NCBI GenBank assembly: GCA_029865265.1
Contig: JAOUHG010000002.1
Location: 1 to 64,000 of the forward strand
Direction of reading: 5' to 3'
Source of the DNA: Candidatus Krumholzibacteriia bacterium
GTDB lineage: Bacteria > Krumholzibacteriota > Krumholzibacteriia > WVZY01 > JAKEHA01
DNA length: 64,000 nucleotides
Shown: piece by piece, positions 24,502-32,947 of the stretch
Layout: every line of letters starts with the position of its first letter
Numbering within the stretch: position 1 is the first letter of the stretch
Notes under the pieces: generated by a model
Databases searched by the model: none
What the model saw: only the letters and a program-made list of their open reading frames with translations
Told to the model about the DNA's origin: nothing
Translations under genes and position numbers: made by a program

Positions 24502-27500
24502 TTACTTCAGCAGGACCATCTTCTTGGTCTGCGTCATGTCGCTCGTCACCAGCTTGTAGAAGTAGACACCGCTCGACACGGACTGACCCGCGTCGTTACG
24601 GCCGTCCCACGCCACCTGGTGCACCGAACCCGGCGCCCGGTCATCGTTGACCAGCGTACGGACCAGCTGGCCCGCCACGTTGTAGACCTTCAGGCTCACG
24701 CGCGAGCGTTCCCGCACGGTGAACTCGATGGTGGTCGACGGGTTGAACGGGTTCGGGTAGTTCTGCGCCAGCGACGTCTTGTACGCCGTGGGCGCGGTAC
24801 CCGTGGGCTGATCCAGCGTGTTCTGGAGCCACGTGATCACGTCATAGAGGTGATCGATGCGGTCCATGACGCCGCCGTTGGCGCCCGCACGGTCGTCGCG
24901 GATGAGATCATAGGAGAAGCCCTCCATCATCACCCGCGCCGTCCGGCCAGCGCCGTTCAGCGTCGTCTGCGAGATCGTCGCCGCGTACTGCGGATTGTTG
25001 GCATACAACATCTGCGCAACCGCGGCACCGGTGGGCTGGAGCACGTCGAACTTGTTGATGGCCAGGCAGCCACCGAAGGTCACGATCGTGTCCGGTCCCG
25101 CCACACTCGAGAAGGCGCTTCCCGGGGTGCCGATTGCCAGGGGGTTGATCCCCAGCCCGACCGTCTTGTGGTCCGGCGTCAGCACGTTGAAGCTCAGGTA
25201 CGCAGAACGCACGTTCACGGCCGACGGTGCCGGCGAGGTGACCCAGTCGTTGGGGATGCCGTCGCCGCTGATATAGAGGCCCGGATCCTTGTCCGACTGG
25301 TCGAGGAACGCAAACAGCAGGGCGAAGTCGTCCGCCTTGTCCGGCGTGCCGGTACCGTCGGCGATGGTTCCGTCCTCCAGTTCCTCCGAGTTCCAGATGA
25401 TCTTCTTGTAGTACGGAAGGATCTGCTGGGACACGTTGACCACGCGCGATCCAGGACTGTTGGCAACGCTGGACGAGGGTGCAATCACGTCGAAGCGATC
25501 CACCTTGTCCAGGATGCCCAGGAACTGGAACGCCTGGTCGAAGAACGGCTGCACGGCACGGCCGTCACCGTCGTCGACATACAGGATGTCGCCGCCGTTG
25601 TTGAGGGCCGCCGCCGGGAGACAGGTCATCTCCATGGCGTTGGCGTAGGCGACGTTGATGTCGACGGATGTCTGAATGGCACCCGAGGCATCCGCGTTGT
25701 CGAGCGCCCGCAACTGGTTGAAGAAGTACGACCGCGAACCACCGTTCGACTCGGCGCAGAAGAAGTACTCAACCGTGTCACCCGGGGTGAACAGGTTGTC
25801 GTTCAGATCCACGCAGTAGTTGTCAGGCGAAGGCGTCTGGTTGTTCTGCGTGTAGGCCGTGTCGAAGCGAACGATGGTCCAGGTATCCCCGTCCGGTCCG
25901 ACGGTGCTACCCACCACCGGCCAGCGCGAGGGGTCGTCGCTGAGCGCAGCGCCCGACTTGGCCGGCTGCGTGGGCGACACCTTGACGAAGGCGTACACCG
26001 CCGCACCGCCAAAGCCAGGATCGGTGGCCAGGCCGAGCACCGGGTCAACCACCGTCGCCGCTGCCGAGTCACCCGGCAGGATGCCGAGATTCGCCGCGGG
26101 CAGGAGGTCCTGCGCCATGTCGGCACGCACGGTACCGGTGACGGTTCCGTCGGTGGCAAAGTTGTCCTGGAACAAGCGGAACGAGTTGATCTGCCACTGC
26201 GGACCGTTGACCTCGATGCGCTTGACCTTGACGTTGTCGATCATGGGCGAGTGGCTGTGGCAGGCACCGGAGCCCACCGTGCCACACCAGACGCCGCACA
26301 TATCCCACGCGGCCAGGGAAATCTGAATGTGGCTGGCGGCCGGGTCGATCAGGCTCCCGAACTCGTTGATCGATTCGAGCCAGTCCTTGTCGTCGCCGTA
26401 GTTCACCAGGTTGTCGTTGAGCCACGACTGCGGGCAGCCGCCCACGATGGATCGAACCTGCCAGACGTAGAACACCAGGTTGTCCAGCGGAAGGTCACGA
26501 TACACCGCGAACTGCAGCTGCGCCTGCGTTCCCGCACCCGTCCAGGCGATCTGGGGAGACCAGACTTCGTTGGTCAGGTACTGGCCCGCGGCGTTGCCGA
26601 ACGGGATGGCGGTAACACCCGGGAATCCGCCGCACGCATAGTTGGCGGTGGAACCGGTGAAGAAGGTCCACAGGCACGAGAGGTCCCGCGCGCAGGGATC
26701 CTGCTGCAGCTGCGCCGCACCCGGCAGCAGCGTTGCAAAGTCGCCGTAGCCCGGCAGGTTGCAGCTGGCCCAGTGACCGTCCAGGGTGCCGTGGGCGCCG
26801 ACCGCCTCGGCCTCGAAGGTCTGGTTGGTCTGGGTGCCGGCACCGTCGACGATCTTCAGGTTGTCGACGATGAAGGCACCGTCGGTGTCCCACAGGCCGT
26901 CGGAGTCCGACCACGCCGTATCCGCCCCGAAATTGAAGCGGACGCGGGCACTGCCCCCGTGCTCGGCGGCGGTGATGGTGATCGACTCGGAGGCGCTTCC
27001 CTGTCCGTTATACGGGGTGTTGGCCGTGGTCAGCGGCGACCACAGGTCCCCGCAGCCGGCGTCCAGCTCCACGTTGGTGAAGTCGTAGCCAGGCTCGGAG
27101 TCCCACACCGCGTCGTAGGTCAGGGTCGCGTCACCGGTCAGGGTGAAGCACTTGGAGCAGAGAATCTGCTGCCACGCGTTGCCGTAGCCGGGGAGCGAAC
27201 CGTAACCACACAGATCCGGGTCGGCCGCGTTGGCGCGCGCACCGATCCACAGGGATTTCGCCCCCTGGATCGGATTGAGCAGGCCGAACGTACCACCCGC
27301 GAGACCCGCGAAGTCGTCCACGTGGACGTAGTCGCCGGTCTGCACGGTGAGGTCGTGGCTGACCCAGCCCTGGGTGAGACAGCTCGCGCCGGTCTGGAAG
27401 TTGTACGTGGCAAGGTACGTCGTGTTCGCCGCGGCCACGGCGTTGAACGCCGCGTTGCCGTTGGTCGAAACCGGCGCCTTCATGCCCGTATCCATCATGA

Positions 27501-27600
27501 AGCGCGGAGCCGCTTTCTTCACGTTGCGGGCATCGGCGCTCGTCACGACCAGTGACGCACACAGACACGCACACAGCGCGATAAGAAAAGTTTTTTTCAT
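24502..27600 (-). CDS. Large secreted protein with FlgD-like C-terminal sorting domain
   Basis: A 1032-residue exported protein. Residues 1-25 are a signal peptide (MKKTFLIALCACLCASLVVT). The body is beta-rich and has at least one concanavalin-like or carbohydrate-binding-like module with cysteine pairs, suggested by the VDDFAGLAGG, AHGTLDGHWASC and IQISLAAWDMCGVWCG segments. Aspartate-rich turns DILYVDDGDGRAVQPFF and LYISGDGIPNDWV follow near residues 650-750, a pattern seen in peptidase-like and surface proteins of FCB bacteria. The last about 90 residues are a FlgD-Ig/type A sorting domain: NYPNPFNPSTTIEF, VYNVAGQLVRTL, WDGRND and VYFYKLV ... KMVLLK. This tail marks proteins sent to the cell surface by a type IX-like route. 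No catalytic site could be assigned. The ribosome-binding site is GGGAGA. Confidence 0.85.
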   Translation of the reverse strand: MKKTFLIALCACLCASLVVTSADARNVKKAAPRFMMDTGMKAPVSTNGNAAFNAVAAANTTYLATYNFQTGASCLTQGWVSHDLTVQTGDYVHVDDFAGLAGGTFGLLNPIQGAKSLWIGARANAADPDLCGYGSLPGYGNAWQQILCSKCFTLTGDATLTYDAVWDSEPGYDFTNVELDAGCGDLWSPLTTANTPYNGQGSASESITITAAEHGGSARVRFNFGADTAWSDSDGLWDTDGAFIVDNLKIVDGAGTQTNQTFEAEAVGAHGTLDGHWASCNLPGYGDFATLLPGAAQLQQDPCARDLSCLWTFFTGSTANYACGGFPGVTAIPFGNAAGQYLTNEVWSPQIAWTGAGTQAQLQFAVYRDLPLDNLVFYVWQVRSIVGGCPQSWLNDNLVNYGDDKDWLESINEFGSLIDPAASHIQISLAAWDMCGVWCGTVGSGACHSHSPMIDNVKVKRIEVNGPQWQINSFRLFQDNFATDGTVTGTVRADMAQDLLPAANLGILPGDSAAATVVDPVLGLATDPGFGGAAVYAFVKVSPTQPAKSGAALSDDPSRWPVVGSTVGPDGDTWTIVRFDTAYTQNNQTPSPDNYCVDLNDNLFTPGDTVEYFFCAESNGGSRSYFFNQLRALDNADASGAIQTSVDINVAYANAMEMTCLPAAALNNGGDILYVDDGDGRAVQPFFDQAFQFLGILDKVDRFDVIAPSSSVANSPGSRVVNVSQQILPYYKKIIWNSEELEDGTIADGTGTPDKADDFALLFAFLDQSDKDPGLYISGDGIPNDWVTSPAPSAVNVRSAYLSFNVLTPDHKTVGLGINPLAIGTPGSAFSSVAGPDTIVTFGGCLAINKFDVLQPTGAAVAQMLYANNPQYAATISQTTLNGAGRTARVMMEGFSYDLIRDDRAGANGGVMDRIDHLYDVITWLQNTLDQPTGTAPTAYKTSLAQNYPNPFNPSTTIEFTVRERSRVSLKVYNVAGQLVRTLVNDDRAPGSVHQVAWDGRNDAGQSVSSGVYFYKLVTSDMTQTKKMVLLK

Positions 27601-28093
27601 GTTGCTTGATCTCCCGATTGCGTTGCTGGATGCATTCGACGATCCGCGGCACGTCGCCGGGACCGCCCGTATTTACGGGAGCAAGGGCAGGCACTATCAA
27701 CGTGACTCTCCGGAAACCTCCGGCCGCAACTTCACCGGAGCACTACGCTCCCAGAGAGCCTTCTCCGCTGGCGAACTAGACTGGCATCACCTCCGGCGTC
27801 GCCATCGGATCGATCGGTGGACTGCTGCAAACCCCCGGCGCGTGTCGTCGGGTACGCCACGGGCGCAGACAGTCGGTCGGCAAGGTGGTCGGCCTGCACA
27901 ACCGGTGGGGTGTTGTGACTCTGTTTAGATTGAAAGGGACTATTTCACGCGGGACGCGCTGACTGCGATCGCGTTTCATAACCCTTTGCCCCTGTTCCAC
28001 TGAGAAGTATGCCTGCCGGTTCGTGTCAGTGTCAATTCCGAAGTTAATTTCACGCGCGTTGCGCGCAAAATTCTGGAACAGATGTGTGCATCT
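27601..28093. other. Divergent intergenic region upstream of the giant secreted protein and pilB
   Basis: No gene was recognised in about 490 bases. The part next to the secreted-protein gene (27601-27800) contains several short GC-rich inverted segments (for example CTCCGGAAACCTCCGG and CCGGAG repeats) that could fold in the minus-strand leader, but it matches no riboswitch consensus I know. A small palindrome GCGCG-TTG-CGCGC lies near 28052. Confidence 0.3.
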
Positions 28094-28120
28094 CCGCGCG
28101 GGTTCGCAGAACCCGCGCGG
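28094..28120. repeat. Perfect 12-bp inverted repeat upstream of the pilB promoter
   Basis: CCGCGCGGGTTC (28094-28105) and GAACCCGCGCGG (28109-28120) are exact inverted copies with a GCA spacer, 20 bp upstream of the sigma-54 -24 box. It could be an operator or a hairpin. It has no T-run on the plus side, so terminator function is doubtful. Confidence 0.6.
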
Positions 28121-28140
28121 CGCGTCGCAACATGTGTATG

Positions 28141-28155
28141 TGGCACGCGCATTGC
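28141..28155 (+). promoter_or_regulatory. Sigma-54 promoter of pilB
   Basis: TGGCAC (28141-28146), five bases (GCGCA) and TTGC (28152-28155) match the sigma-54 consensus TGGCAC-N5-TTGC exactly. Transcription would begin near 28167, leaving a leader of about 57 nt before the ATG at 28224. Sigma-54 control is common for type IV pilus genes and requires an enhancer-binding activator. Confidence 0.75.
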
Positions 28156-28223
28156 GTTACCGGTTTTGGACGTTGTGCCGTGGCTGCTTTTCCACCACAT
28201 AACCCGATGCGAGCGACCAGACG

Positions 28224-30068
28224 ATGACCACCGGATCGAAGCCCACCAGCCCGCCGCCCGTACGGCCGCGGAGCGTTCGGGTGGACGATACCTTCACACT
28301 GCCGCGCATCCTGGCCCTGCTCGAGGAGCGCAACCTGATTTCCGCCGCGCAGGCGGAGACAATTCGCGCCAACGCAAAGGCGCGCACCCAGGCCCTGGCC
28401 CAGCGCGCCCGCTCCGGCCCGGACGAGGACGAGGGTTACGTCTCGCCGCTGGAACTCATCGCGTCCTTCCACCTGCCCAGCCGCCTGCCCCGGCACGAAC
28501 ACGTGGACGAGGCGGAACTGGGGGCGCTGTATGGCGAGGCCACCGGCACCGCCTTCATGCGCATCGACCCGCTCAAGCTCGACGCCCGCACCCTGGCCGC
28601 CATCGTGTCCAAGCCGTTCGCGCGCAAACACCTGCTGGTGCCGGTGCGCCTCGACGGGCGGCGGATGACCGTGGCCATGGTGAACCCCTTCGACAAGGGT
28701 GCGCTCAACAACCTGGAGCACGCCACCGGGTACATCGTGGAGCCGGTGCTGGGCCTGCGCACCGAGATCCTCAAGACCATCAACGAGATCTTCGCCTTCG
28801 AACGCAGCCTGCAGAAGGCGGAGCGCATGCGCAGCGCGACGCTGGACGTCGGCAACCTCGAACAGCTGGTGGACATCGGCACCGACGCGGAGCTGGACAG
28901 CTCGGACCAGCACGTGGTGCGCGCGGTCGACCTGCTGCTGCAGTACGCCTTCGAGCAGCGCGCCAGTGACATCCACATCGAACCCAAGCGCGAGCGCGCG
29001 CTGGTGCGCCTGCGCATCGACGGCCGCCTGCACAACACGCACACCATTCCCAAACAGGTCTTCCCGGGTTTTGTGTCGCGCATCAAGATCATGGCCCGCC
29101 TGGATATCGCCGAGAAGCGGCGGCCGCAGGATGGCCGCATCAAGTCCGCGTACAAGGAGAACGAGATCGAACTGCGCGTTTCCACGGTGCCGGTGGCATT
29201 TGGAGAGAAGGTGGTGATCCGCATATTCGACCCCACCATCCTCCTGCAGGACATCGGCGCGCTGGGCTTCACCGCCGAGCAGCGGCCCGTGTACGAGCGT
29301 CTTCTGCAGCGTCCGCACGGGATCATCCTGGTCACCGGACCCACCGGCAGCGGCAAGACGACCACGCTCTACTCGTCGCTGCAGGCGCTGGCCACGCCGG
29401 CGGTGAACATCGTCACCATCGAGGATCCCATCGAGATGGTGCACGATCCCTTCAACCAGATTGCGGTGCAGGAGGCGGCGGGGGTCACCTTTGCCACCGC
29501 GCTGCGCAGCGTGCTGCGCCAGGACCCCGACATCGTGATGGTGGGCGAGATCCGCGACCCCGAGACCGCGCAGTACGCAGTGCAGGCGGCACTCACCGGG
29601 CACCTGGTGTTTTCCACCCTGCACACCAACACCGCGGTGGGGGCGGTGACGCGCCTGGTCGACCTGGGCATCGAGCGCTTCCTGGTGGCATCCACCGTGA
29701 TCGGCCTGGTGGCGCAGCGCCTGCTGCGCATGGTGTGCCCGTCCTGCGCCGACGCGGCCGACATCTCCGACGACGCCCTCGAGTTGATCGGGCTCGACGA
29801 TGCCATCGACCGCTCGTTGCTGCGCCGCGGCGCCGGATGCGACAAGTGCCGCAAGACCGGATACTTCGGCCGCACGGCGGCCTTCGAGGTGCTGGAGGTG
29901 AGCGACCGTATCCGCGTGATGATCCGCGACGGCGCGGACGAAAACGACGTGGTGCGCGCCGCGCGCCAGGACGGCGCCGAGCCGCTCATGTCCAACGCCA
30001 TCCGCAAGCTGCTGGAGGGGCGCACCACGCCGGACGAGATTCTCCGCGTCATCCCCACCGCCTGGTAG
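28224..30068 (+). CDS. pilB: Type IV pilus assembly / type II secretion ATPase (PilB/GspE)
   Basis: A 614-residue cytoplasmic motor ATPase for pilus extension or type II secretion. The N-terminal GspE_N domain (about 20-170) begins LPRILALLEERNLISAAQAE. The core shows ASDIHIEPKR, Walker A GPTGSGKTTT (about 372-381), the Asp box IEDPIEM, Walker B-like DPDIVMVGEIRDPETA and the His box LHTNTAVGAV. A tetracysteine zinc motif, CPSC (about 505) and CDKC (about 540), is typical of PilB/GspE and absent from retraction ATPases. It stands alone, with its own sigma-54 promoter and a terminator right after the stop; no pilC or pilin gene is near. Confidence 0.94.
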   Translation: MTTGSKPTSPPPVRPRSVRVDDTFTLPRILALLEERNLISAAQAETIRANAKARTQALAQRARSGPDEDEGYVSPLELIASFHLPSRLPRHEHVDEAELGALYGEATGTAFMRIDPLKLDARTLAAIVSKPFARKHLLVPVRLDGRRMTVAMVNPFDKGALNNLEHATGYIVEPVLGLRTEILKTINEIFAFERSLQKAERMRSATLDVGNLEQLVDIGTDAELDSSDQHVVRAVDLLLQYAFEQRASDIHIEPKRERALVRLRIDGRLHNTHTIPKQVFPGFVSRIKIMARLDIAEKRRPQDGRIKSAYKENEIELRVSTVPVAFGEKVVIRIFDPTILLQDIGALGFTAEQRPVYERLLQRPHGIILVTGPTGSGKTTTLYSSLQALATPAVNIVTIEDPIEMVHDPFNQIAVQEAAGVTFATALRSVLRQDPDIVMVGEIRDPETAQYAVQAALTGHLVFSTLHTNTAVGAVTRLVDLGIERFLVASTVIGLVAQRLLRMVCPSCADAADISDDALELIGLDDAIDRSLLRRGAGCDKCRKTGYFGRTAAFEVLEVSDRIRVMIRDGADENDVVRAARQDGAEPLMSNAIRKLLEGRTTPDEILRVIPTAW

Positions 30069-30071
30069 GCG

Positions 30072-30103
30072 CAAAAAAAAGGGACGCCGCGGGGGCGTCC
30101 CTT
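30072..30103 (-). terminator. Bidirectional terminator between pilB and the BamE-like gene
   Basis: AAAGGGACGCC (30078-30088) pairs with GGCGTCCCTTT around 30093-30103. On the minus strand the stem is followed by eight T residues, giving a strong terminator for the minus-strand operon. On the plus strand only three T residues follow, so it may also end pilB transcripts more weakly. Confidence 0.88.
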
Positions 30104-30128
30104 TGCCTGCGATGTGCGTGCGCGCGGG

Positions 30129-30728
30129 CTACTCGTCCCAGCGGAGCACCTTGCCGTCGGCAAGGTAGATGTAGCGGTTCTTGTTCGACTCCGGCGACGG
30201 GTAGATCCACTGCTCGTTGATGCGTCCGTTGATCTCGCTGGTGTTCTTCTTGGCCGGGCTTCCCCACGACTCCAGCGCGGCGTCGGACGGCATGCCCACG
30301 AACACCTCGTGGTCCATGATGGCGCGCGCCGTCTTCTTGCCGTACTTGCGGATGTATCCAACCTGGCGCAGCACCGGGTCCTCGTAGAAGAACAACTGGT
30401 CCATCGCCACATCGATCTTCTCCGGGGTGAGGGGGCGTTCCAGGTTGAGCCCCTGGCGGACCTTGTTCTTTTTCTGCAGCGTCTGCACGGTCACCGAGCC
30501 CTCGTAGACCATGGACACGTCGATGACCCTGACCTTCTGGTCCCGCGCGATGGAACCGCCCTCGCCCAGATCCTGCAGCACCACGCGCGTCCACACGATC
30601 CGGTCCTTGTACTTCTCGAGGACCGCCTGCTGGTCCTCCAGCGGGATGTCCTTTACGACGACATTCTTGACCGACGAACAGGCCGCAACGGCAACGACCA
30701 GCGCCAGCATCCAGACCAACCTTCTCAC
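30129..30728 (-). CDS. Lipoprotein with a BamE/SmpA-like C-terminal region
   Basis: A 199-residue protein. A GTG start at 30728 is preferred over the ATG at 30797 because GAGGTGG lies just upstream and the next residues are a proper lipoprotein signal, VRRLVWMLALVVAVAAC, with lipidated Cys near residue 17. The C-terminal about 60 residues (HEVFVGMPSDAALESWGSP and W-I-Y-P ... NRYIYLADGKVLRWDE) have the G-M-x-x-x-x-x-x-x-x-W-G-x-P and terminal-strand pattern of BamE/SmpA-like folds. That assignment is by pattern only. It is the last gene of the ffh-to-yraN block and ends at the terminator 30072-30103. Confidence 0.72.
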   Translation of the reverse strand: MRRLVWMLALVVAVAACSSVKNVVVKDIPLEDQQAVLEKYKDRIVWTRVVLQDLGEGGSIARDQKVRVIDVSMVYEGSVTVQTLQKKNKVRQGLNLERPLTPEKIDVAMDQLFFYEDPVLRQVGYIRKYGKKTARAIMDHEVFVGMPSDAALESWGSPAKKNTSEINGRINEQWIYPSPESNKNRYIYLADGKVLRWDE

Positions 30729-30802
30729 GAAACCACCTCGCACATTTGCTTGATCCGTGGCGGACCGGAACGTCCGGCCGCCTGAGGGGCGTTTCATCGA
30801 TT

Positions 30803-31153
30803 TTACGTCACGCCGACGAAGTGCTCGACCACCATGCGGTCGCCGGACTCCTCCACGTCGATCGTGATCACGTCCACCCGCGGCGACAACCGCGATTCGC
30901 GCGCGAACCCGAGCAGCGCCGTCTGCACCCGCGCCAGCTTGCGCGCGTCGATGGCCTCGGCGGCCGCTCCGAATCCCCGGCCGCGGCGAAGCTTCACCTC
31001 GACCGCCACCAGCCAGCCGCCGTCGCGCGCCAGGATGTCCACCTCGCGCCGCGCGAAACGCACGTTGGCGTCGATCAATTCGAAGCCCTTGAGGCGGAGG
31101 AACTCCGCCGCGATGCGCTCGCCGATACTGCCGGTTTCTCTCGTGCTCACCAC
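30803..31153 (-). CDS. yraN: YraN family (UPF0102) putative nuclease
   Basis: A 116-residue protein of the UPF0102 family, related to Holliday-junction resolvase-type nucleases. Diagnostic parts are GSIGERIAAEFLRLKGFEL (about 7-25), the PD-(D/E)xK-like EVDILARDGGWLVAVEVKLR core (Glu, Asp, Glu, Lys, about 37-56) and the KLARVQTALLGFAR helix. It usually sits beside rnhB, as here (29 bp gap). Its cellular role is unproven. Confidence 0.9.
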   Translation of the reverse strand: MVSTRETGSIGERIAAEFLRLKGFELIDANVRFARREVDILARDGGWLVAVEVKLRRGRGFGAAAEAIDARKLARVQTALLGFARESRLSPRVDVITIDVEESGDRMVVEHFVGVT

Positions 31154-31182
31154 CCCACCTCCCCTCGCAACCCCTTCTCTAT

Positions 31183-31923
31183 TTAGAACATCGAGAGGTT
31201 GTTTTCAACGATTTTCCCCAGAAACGATCTCCGGTGCACCTCCGCCGCGCCCTGCGCCGCCAGCGCCTCCAGGTGGTCGCGGGTGCCGTAACCCTTGTTG
31301 CTGTCAAAGTGATAGCCGGGAAAACGGCGGTGGAGGCGGCGCATGACCCGGTCCCGGGTCACCTTGGCCACGATGGACGCGGCCGCGACACACAGGCTGC
31401 GGGCGTCGCCCTTCACCAGGGGCACCACCGTCCCACTCCAGTTGATGGTCTCGCGGCCGTCGATGAGCACCAGGTCGGGCCGCACCCGCAGGGCGTCCAC
31501 GGCCCGGTGCATGGTGCCCAGGGTGGCGCGCAGGATATTGTCACGATCGATGGTCGCGGGCTGGGCCACGCCGATTCCAACCGAAACCGAGGCGGCGATG
31601 ATCTGGTCGAAGAGCGACTCGCGGTCGGTCTCGGTTATGGACTTGGAGTCGTAGATGCGGATCAGGTCGCAGCCGTCGCGCAGCACCACGGCCGCGGACA
31701 CCACCGGCCCGGCGAGCGCACCGCGCCCCGCCTCGTCGACGCCCGCGATGGTGGCGAAACCACGCGCGGCGAGTGCGGCGTCGTGGGCCAGGAGCGCGTC
31801 GAACCGCTCGCGTAGCGCCGCCTCGGCCGCACCGGGACCACCGGCTTTGGCGCGCGCGCCTTTGCGCGGGCTAGTCGCGCCTTCTGTCTTCCTTCTTCTC
31901 CTTGATGCGGGCGGCTTTTCCAA
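31183..31923 (-). CDS. rnhB: Ribonuclease HII
   Basis: A 246-residue enzyme that removes RNA from RNA-DNA hybrids, including single embedded ribonucleotides. The core begins [17 protein letters not shown] (first catalytic Asp and Glu, about 62-66); the third acidic residue is in VLIDGRETI, and the last Asp appears near [10 protein letters not shown]. The only in-frame start I see is the ATG at 31923, which lies inside the rplS gene, giving a 53-bp overlap and a basic 45-residue N-terminal extension ([20 protein letters not shown]) not normal for the family. Confidence 0.93.
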   Translation of the reverse strand: MEKPPASRRRRKTEGATSPRKGARAKAGGPGAAEAALRERFDALLAHDAALAARGFATIAGVDEAGRGALAGPVVSAAVVLRDGCDLIRIYDSKSITETDRESLFDQIIAASVSVGIGVAQPATIDRDNILRATLGTMHRAVDALRVRPDLVLIDGRETINWSGTVVPLVKGDARSLCVAAASIVAKVTRDRVMRRLHRRFPGYHFDSNKGYGTRDHLEALAAQGAAEVHRRSFLGKIVENNLSMF

Positions 31924-32230
31924 CGCGATCCCTCAGGTAGTAGAGTTTCGCGCGGCGCACGCGTCCCCGGCGCAGCACTTCGATCTTGGTGACGTTGGGC
32001 GAGTGGATGGGGAACACGCGCTCCACGCCGATCCCCGAGCTCACCTTGCGGACGGTGAACGTCTCCGTGATGCCCTTGCCGTTCTGCTTGATGACAACGC
32101 CCTGGAACGCCTGTTCGCGCTCCTTGGCGCCCTCGACGACGCGAACCATGACCTTTACCGTGTCGCCCACGCGGAAGTCCCGCACCTTGTCGGTCAGCAT
32201 GCGCTGCTCAATGCGATCGATGATGTTCAT
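31871..32230 (-). CDS. rplS: Ribosomal protein L19
   Basis: A 119-residue large-subunit protein. It has the typical L19 sequence, with [24 protein letters not shown]-like [13 protein letters not shown] and the conserved [19 protein letters not shown] and [18 protein letters not shown]. The ribosome-binding site is GAAGGAG, 7 nt before the ATG. It stands in the standard rpsP-khpA-rimM-trmD-rplS order. Confidence 0.98.
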   Translation of the reverse strand: MNIIDRIEQRMLTDKVRDFRVGDTVKVMVRVVEGAKEREQAFQGVVIKQNGKGITETFTVRKVSSGIGVERVFPIHSPNVTKIEVLRRGRVRRAKLYYLRDRVGKAARIKEKKEDRRRD

Positions 32231-32242
32231 GACTACTCTCCT

Positions 32243-32944
32243 TCACTCCTCGGACGACGTCTCGTCGTCGATCAGGTCCGGTCGCAGGCGCCGCGTCCGT
32301 TCGCGCGACGACTCCCGCCTCCACTTTTCGATCTCGGCGTGGTGTCCCGACATCAGCACCGCGGGAACACCCAGTCCCCGGTACTCGGCCGGGCGCGTGT
32401 ACCACGCGCAGTCCAGTCCGCCCTCGCGCTCGCGCTCGAACGAGTCGCTGGCCGCGGACTCGTCGTTGCCCAGCACATCGTCGAGGAGCCGGACCGTCGC
32501 CTCAATCACGGCGGCGGCGGCGATTTCGCCCCCCGAGAGGACGAAGTCGCCGACGGAAATCTCCTCGGTCACCACCAGTTCCCGCACCCGCTCGTCGACG
32601 CCCTTGTAGCGCCCGCAGATGAACGTCAGCTCGTTCTCACCCGCGAGGCGCCGCGCGGTGCGCTGGTCGAAGCGCCTGCCGCCCGGTCCCATCAGGATCA
32701 CCGGGCTTCCCGGCGCCGGCGCGATGCTCTCCACCGCCGCCACGATGGGCGGCGCCATCATCACCATGCCCGCGCCGCCGCCGAAGGGCGCATCGTCCAC
32801 GGTGCGGTGGAAGTCCTCCGTGAACTCGCGCGGGCTCACCACCCGGTACTGCACGATCCCCTTCTTGGCCGCCACCGCCATCATGCCGGTGGCGAACACG
32901 GCCTCCATCATCTCCGGAAAGATCGAGACGACGTTGACGCGCAT
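32243..32944 (-). CDS. trmD: tRNA (guanine-N1-)-methyltransferase TrmD
   Basis: A 233-residue SPOUT methyltransferase that makes m1G37 in tRNA and prevents frameshifting. The sequence shows VNVVSIFPEMMEAVF, DDAPFGGGAGMVMMAPPI, the knot segment ICGRYKGVDERV and EISVGDFVLSGGEIAA. Length and order are normal. It starts 3 bp after the rimM stop and ends 12 bp before rplS. Confidence 0.97.
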   Translation of the reverse strand: MRVNVVSIFPEMMEAVFATGMMAVAAKKGIVQYRVVSPREFTEDFHRTVDDAPFGGGAGMVMMAPPIVAAVESIAPAPGSPVILMGPGGRRFDQRTARRLAGENELTFICGRYKGVDERVRELVVTEEISVGDFVLSGGEIAAAAVIEATVRLLDDVLGNDESAASDSFEREREGGLDCAWYTRPAEYRGLGVPAVLMSGHHAEIEKWRRESSRERTRRLRPDLIDDETSSEE

Positions 32945-32947
32945 CGC

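Noticed and set aside
24199-27555. A 1118-residue plus-strand open frame
   Set aside because: Antisense shadow of the giant secreted protein; composition is Arg/Val/His-rich with no ribosome-binding site or signal sequence.
27601-27800. Possible riboswitch in the leader of the giant secreted protein
   Set aside because: Short GC-rich stems exist, but the sequence lacks the conserved cores of c-di-GMP, cobalamin, glycine, SAM and TPP riboswitches.
28050-30074. A 674-residue minus-strand open frame over pilB
   Set aside because: Shadow of pilB, whose Walker and tetracysteine motifs are intact on the plus strand.
30729-30797. Upstream ATG start of the BamE-like lipoprotein
   Set aside because: It adds a non-signal-like basic stretch and has no ribosome-binding site, whereas GTG at 30728 has GAGGTGG and a clean lipoprotein signal.
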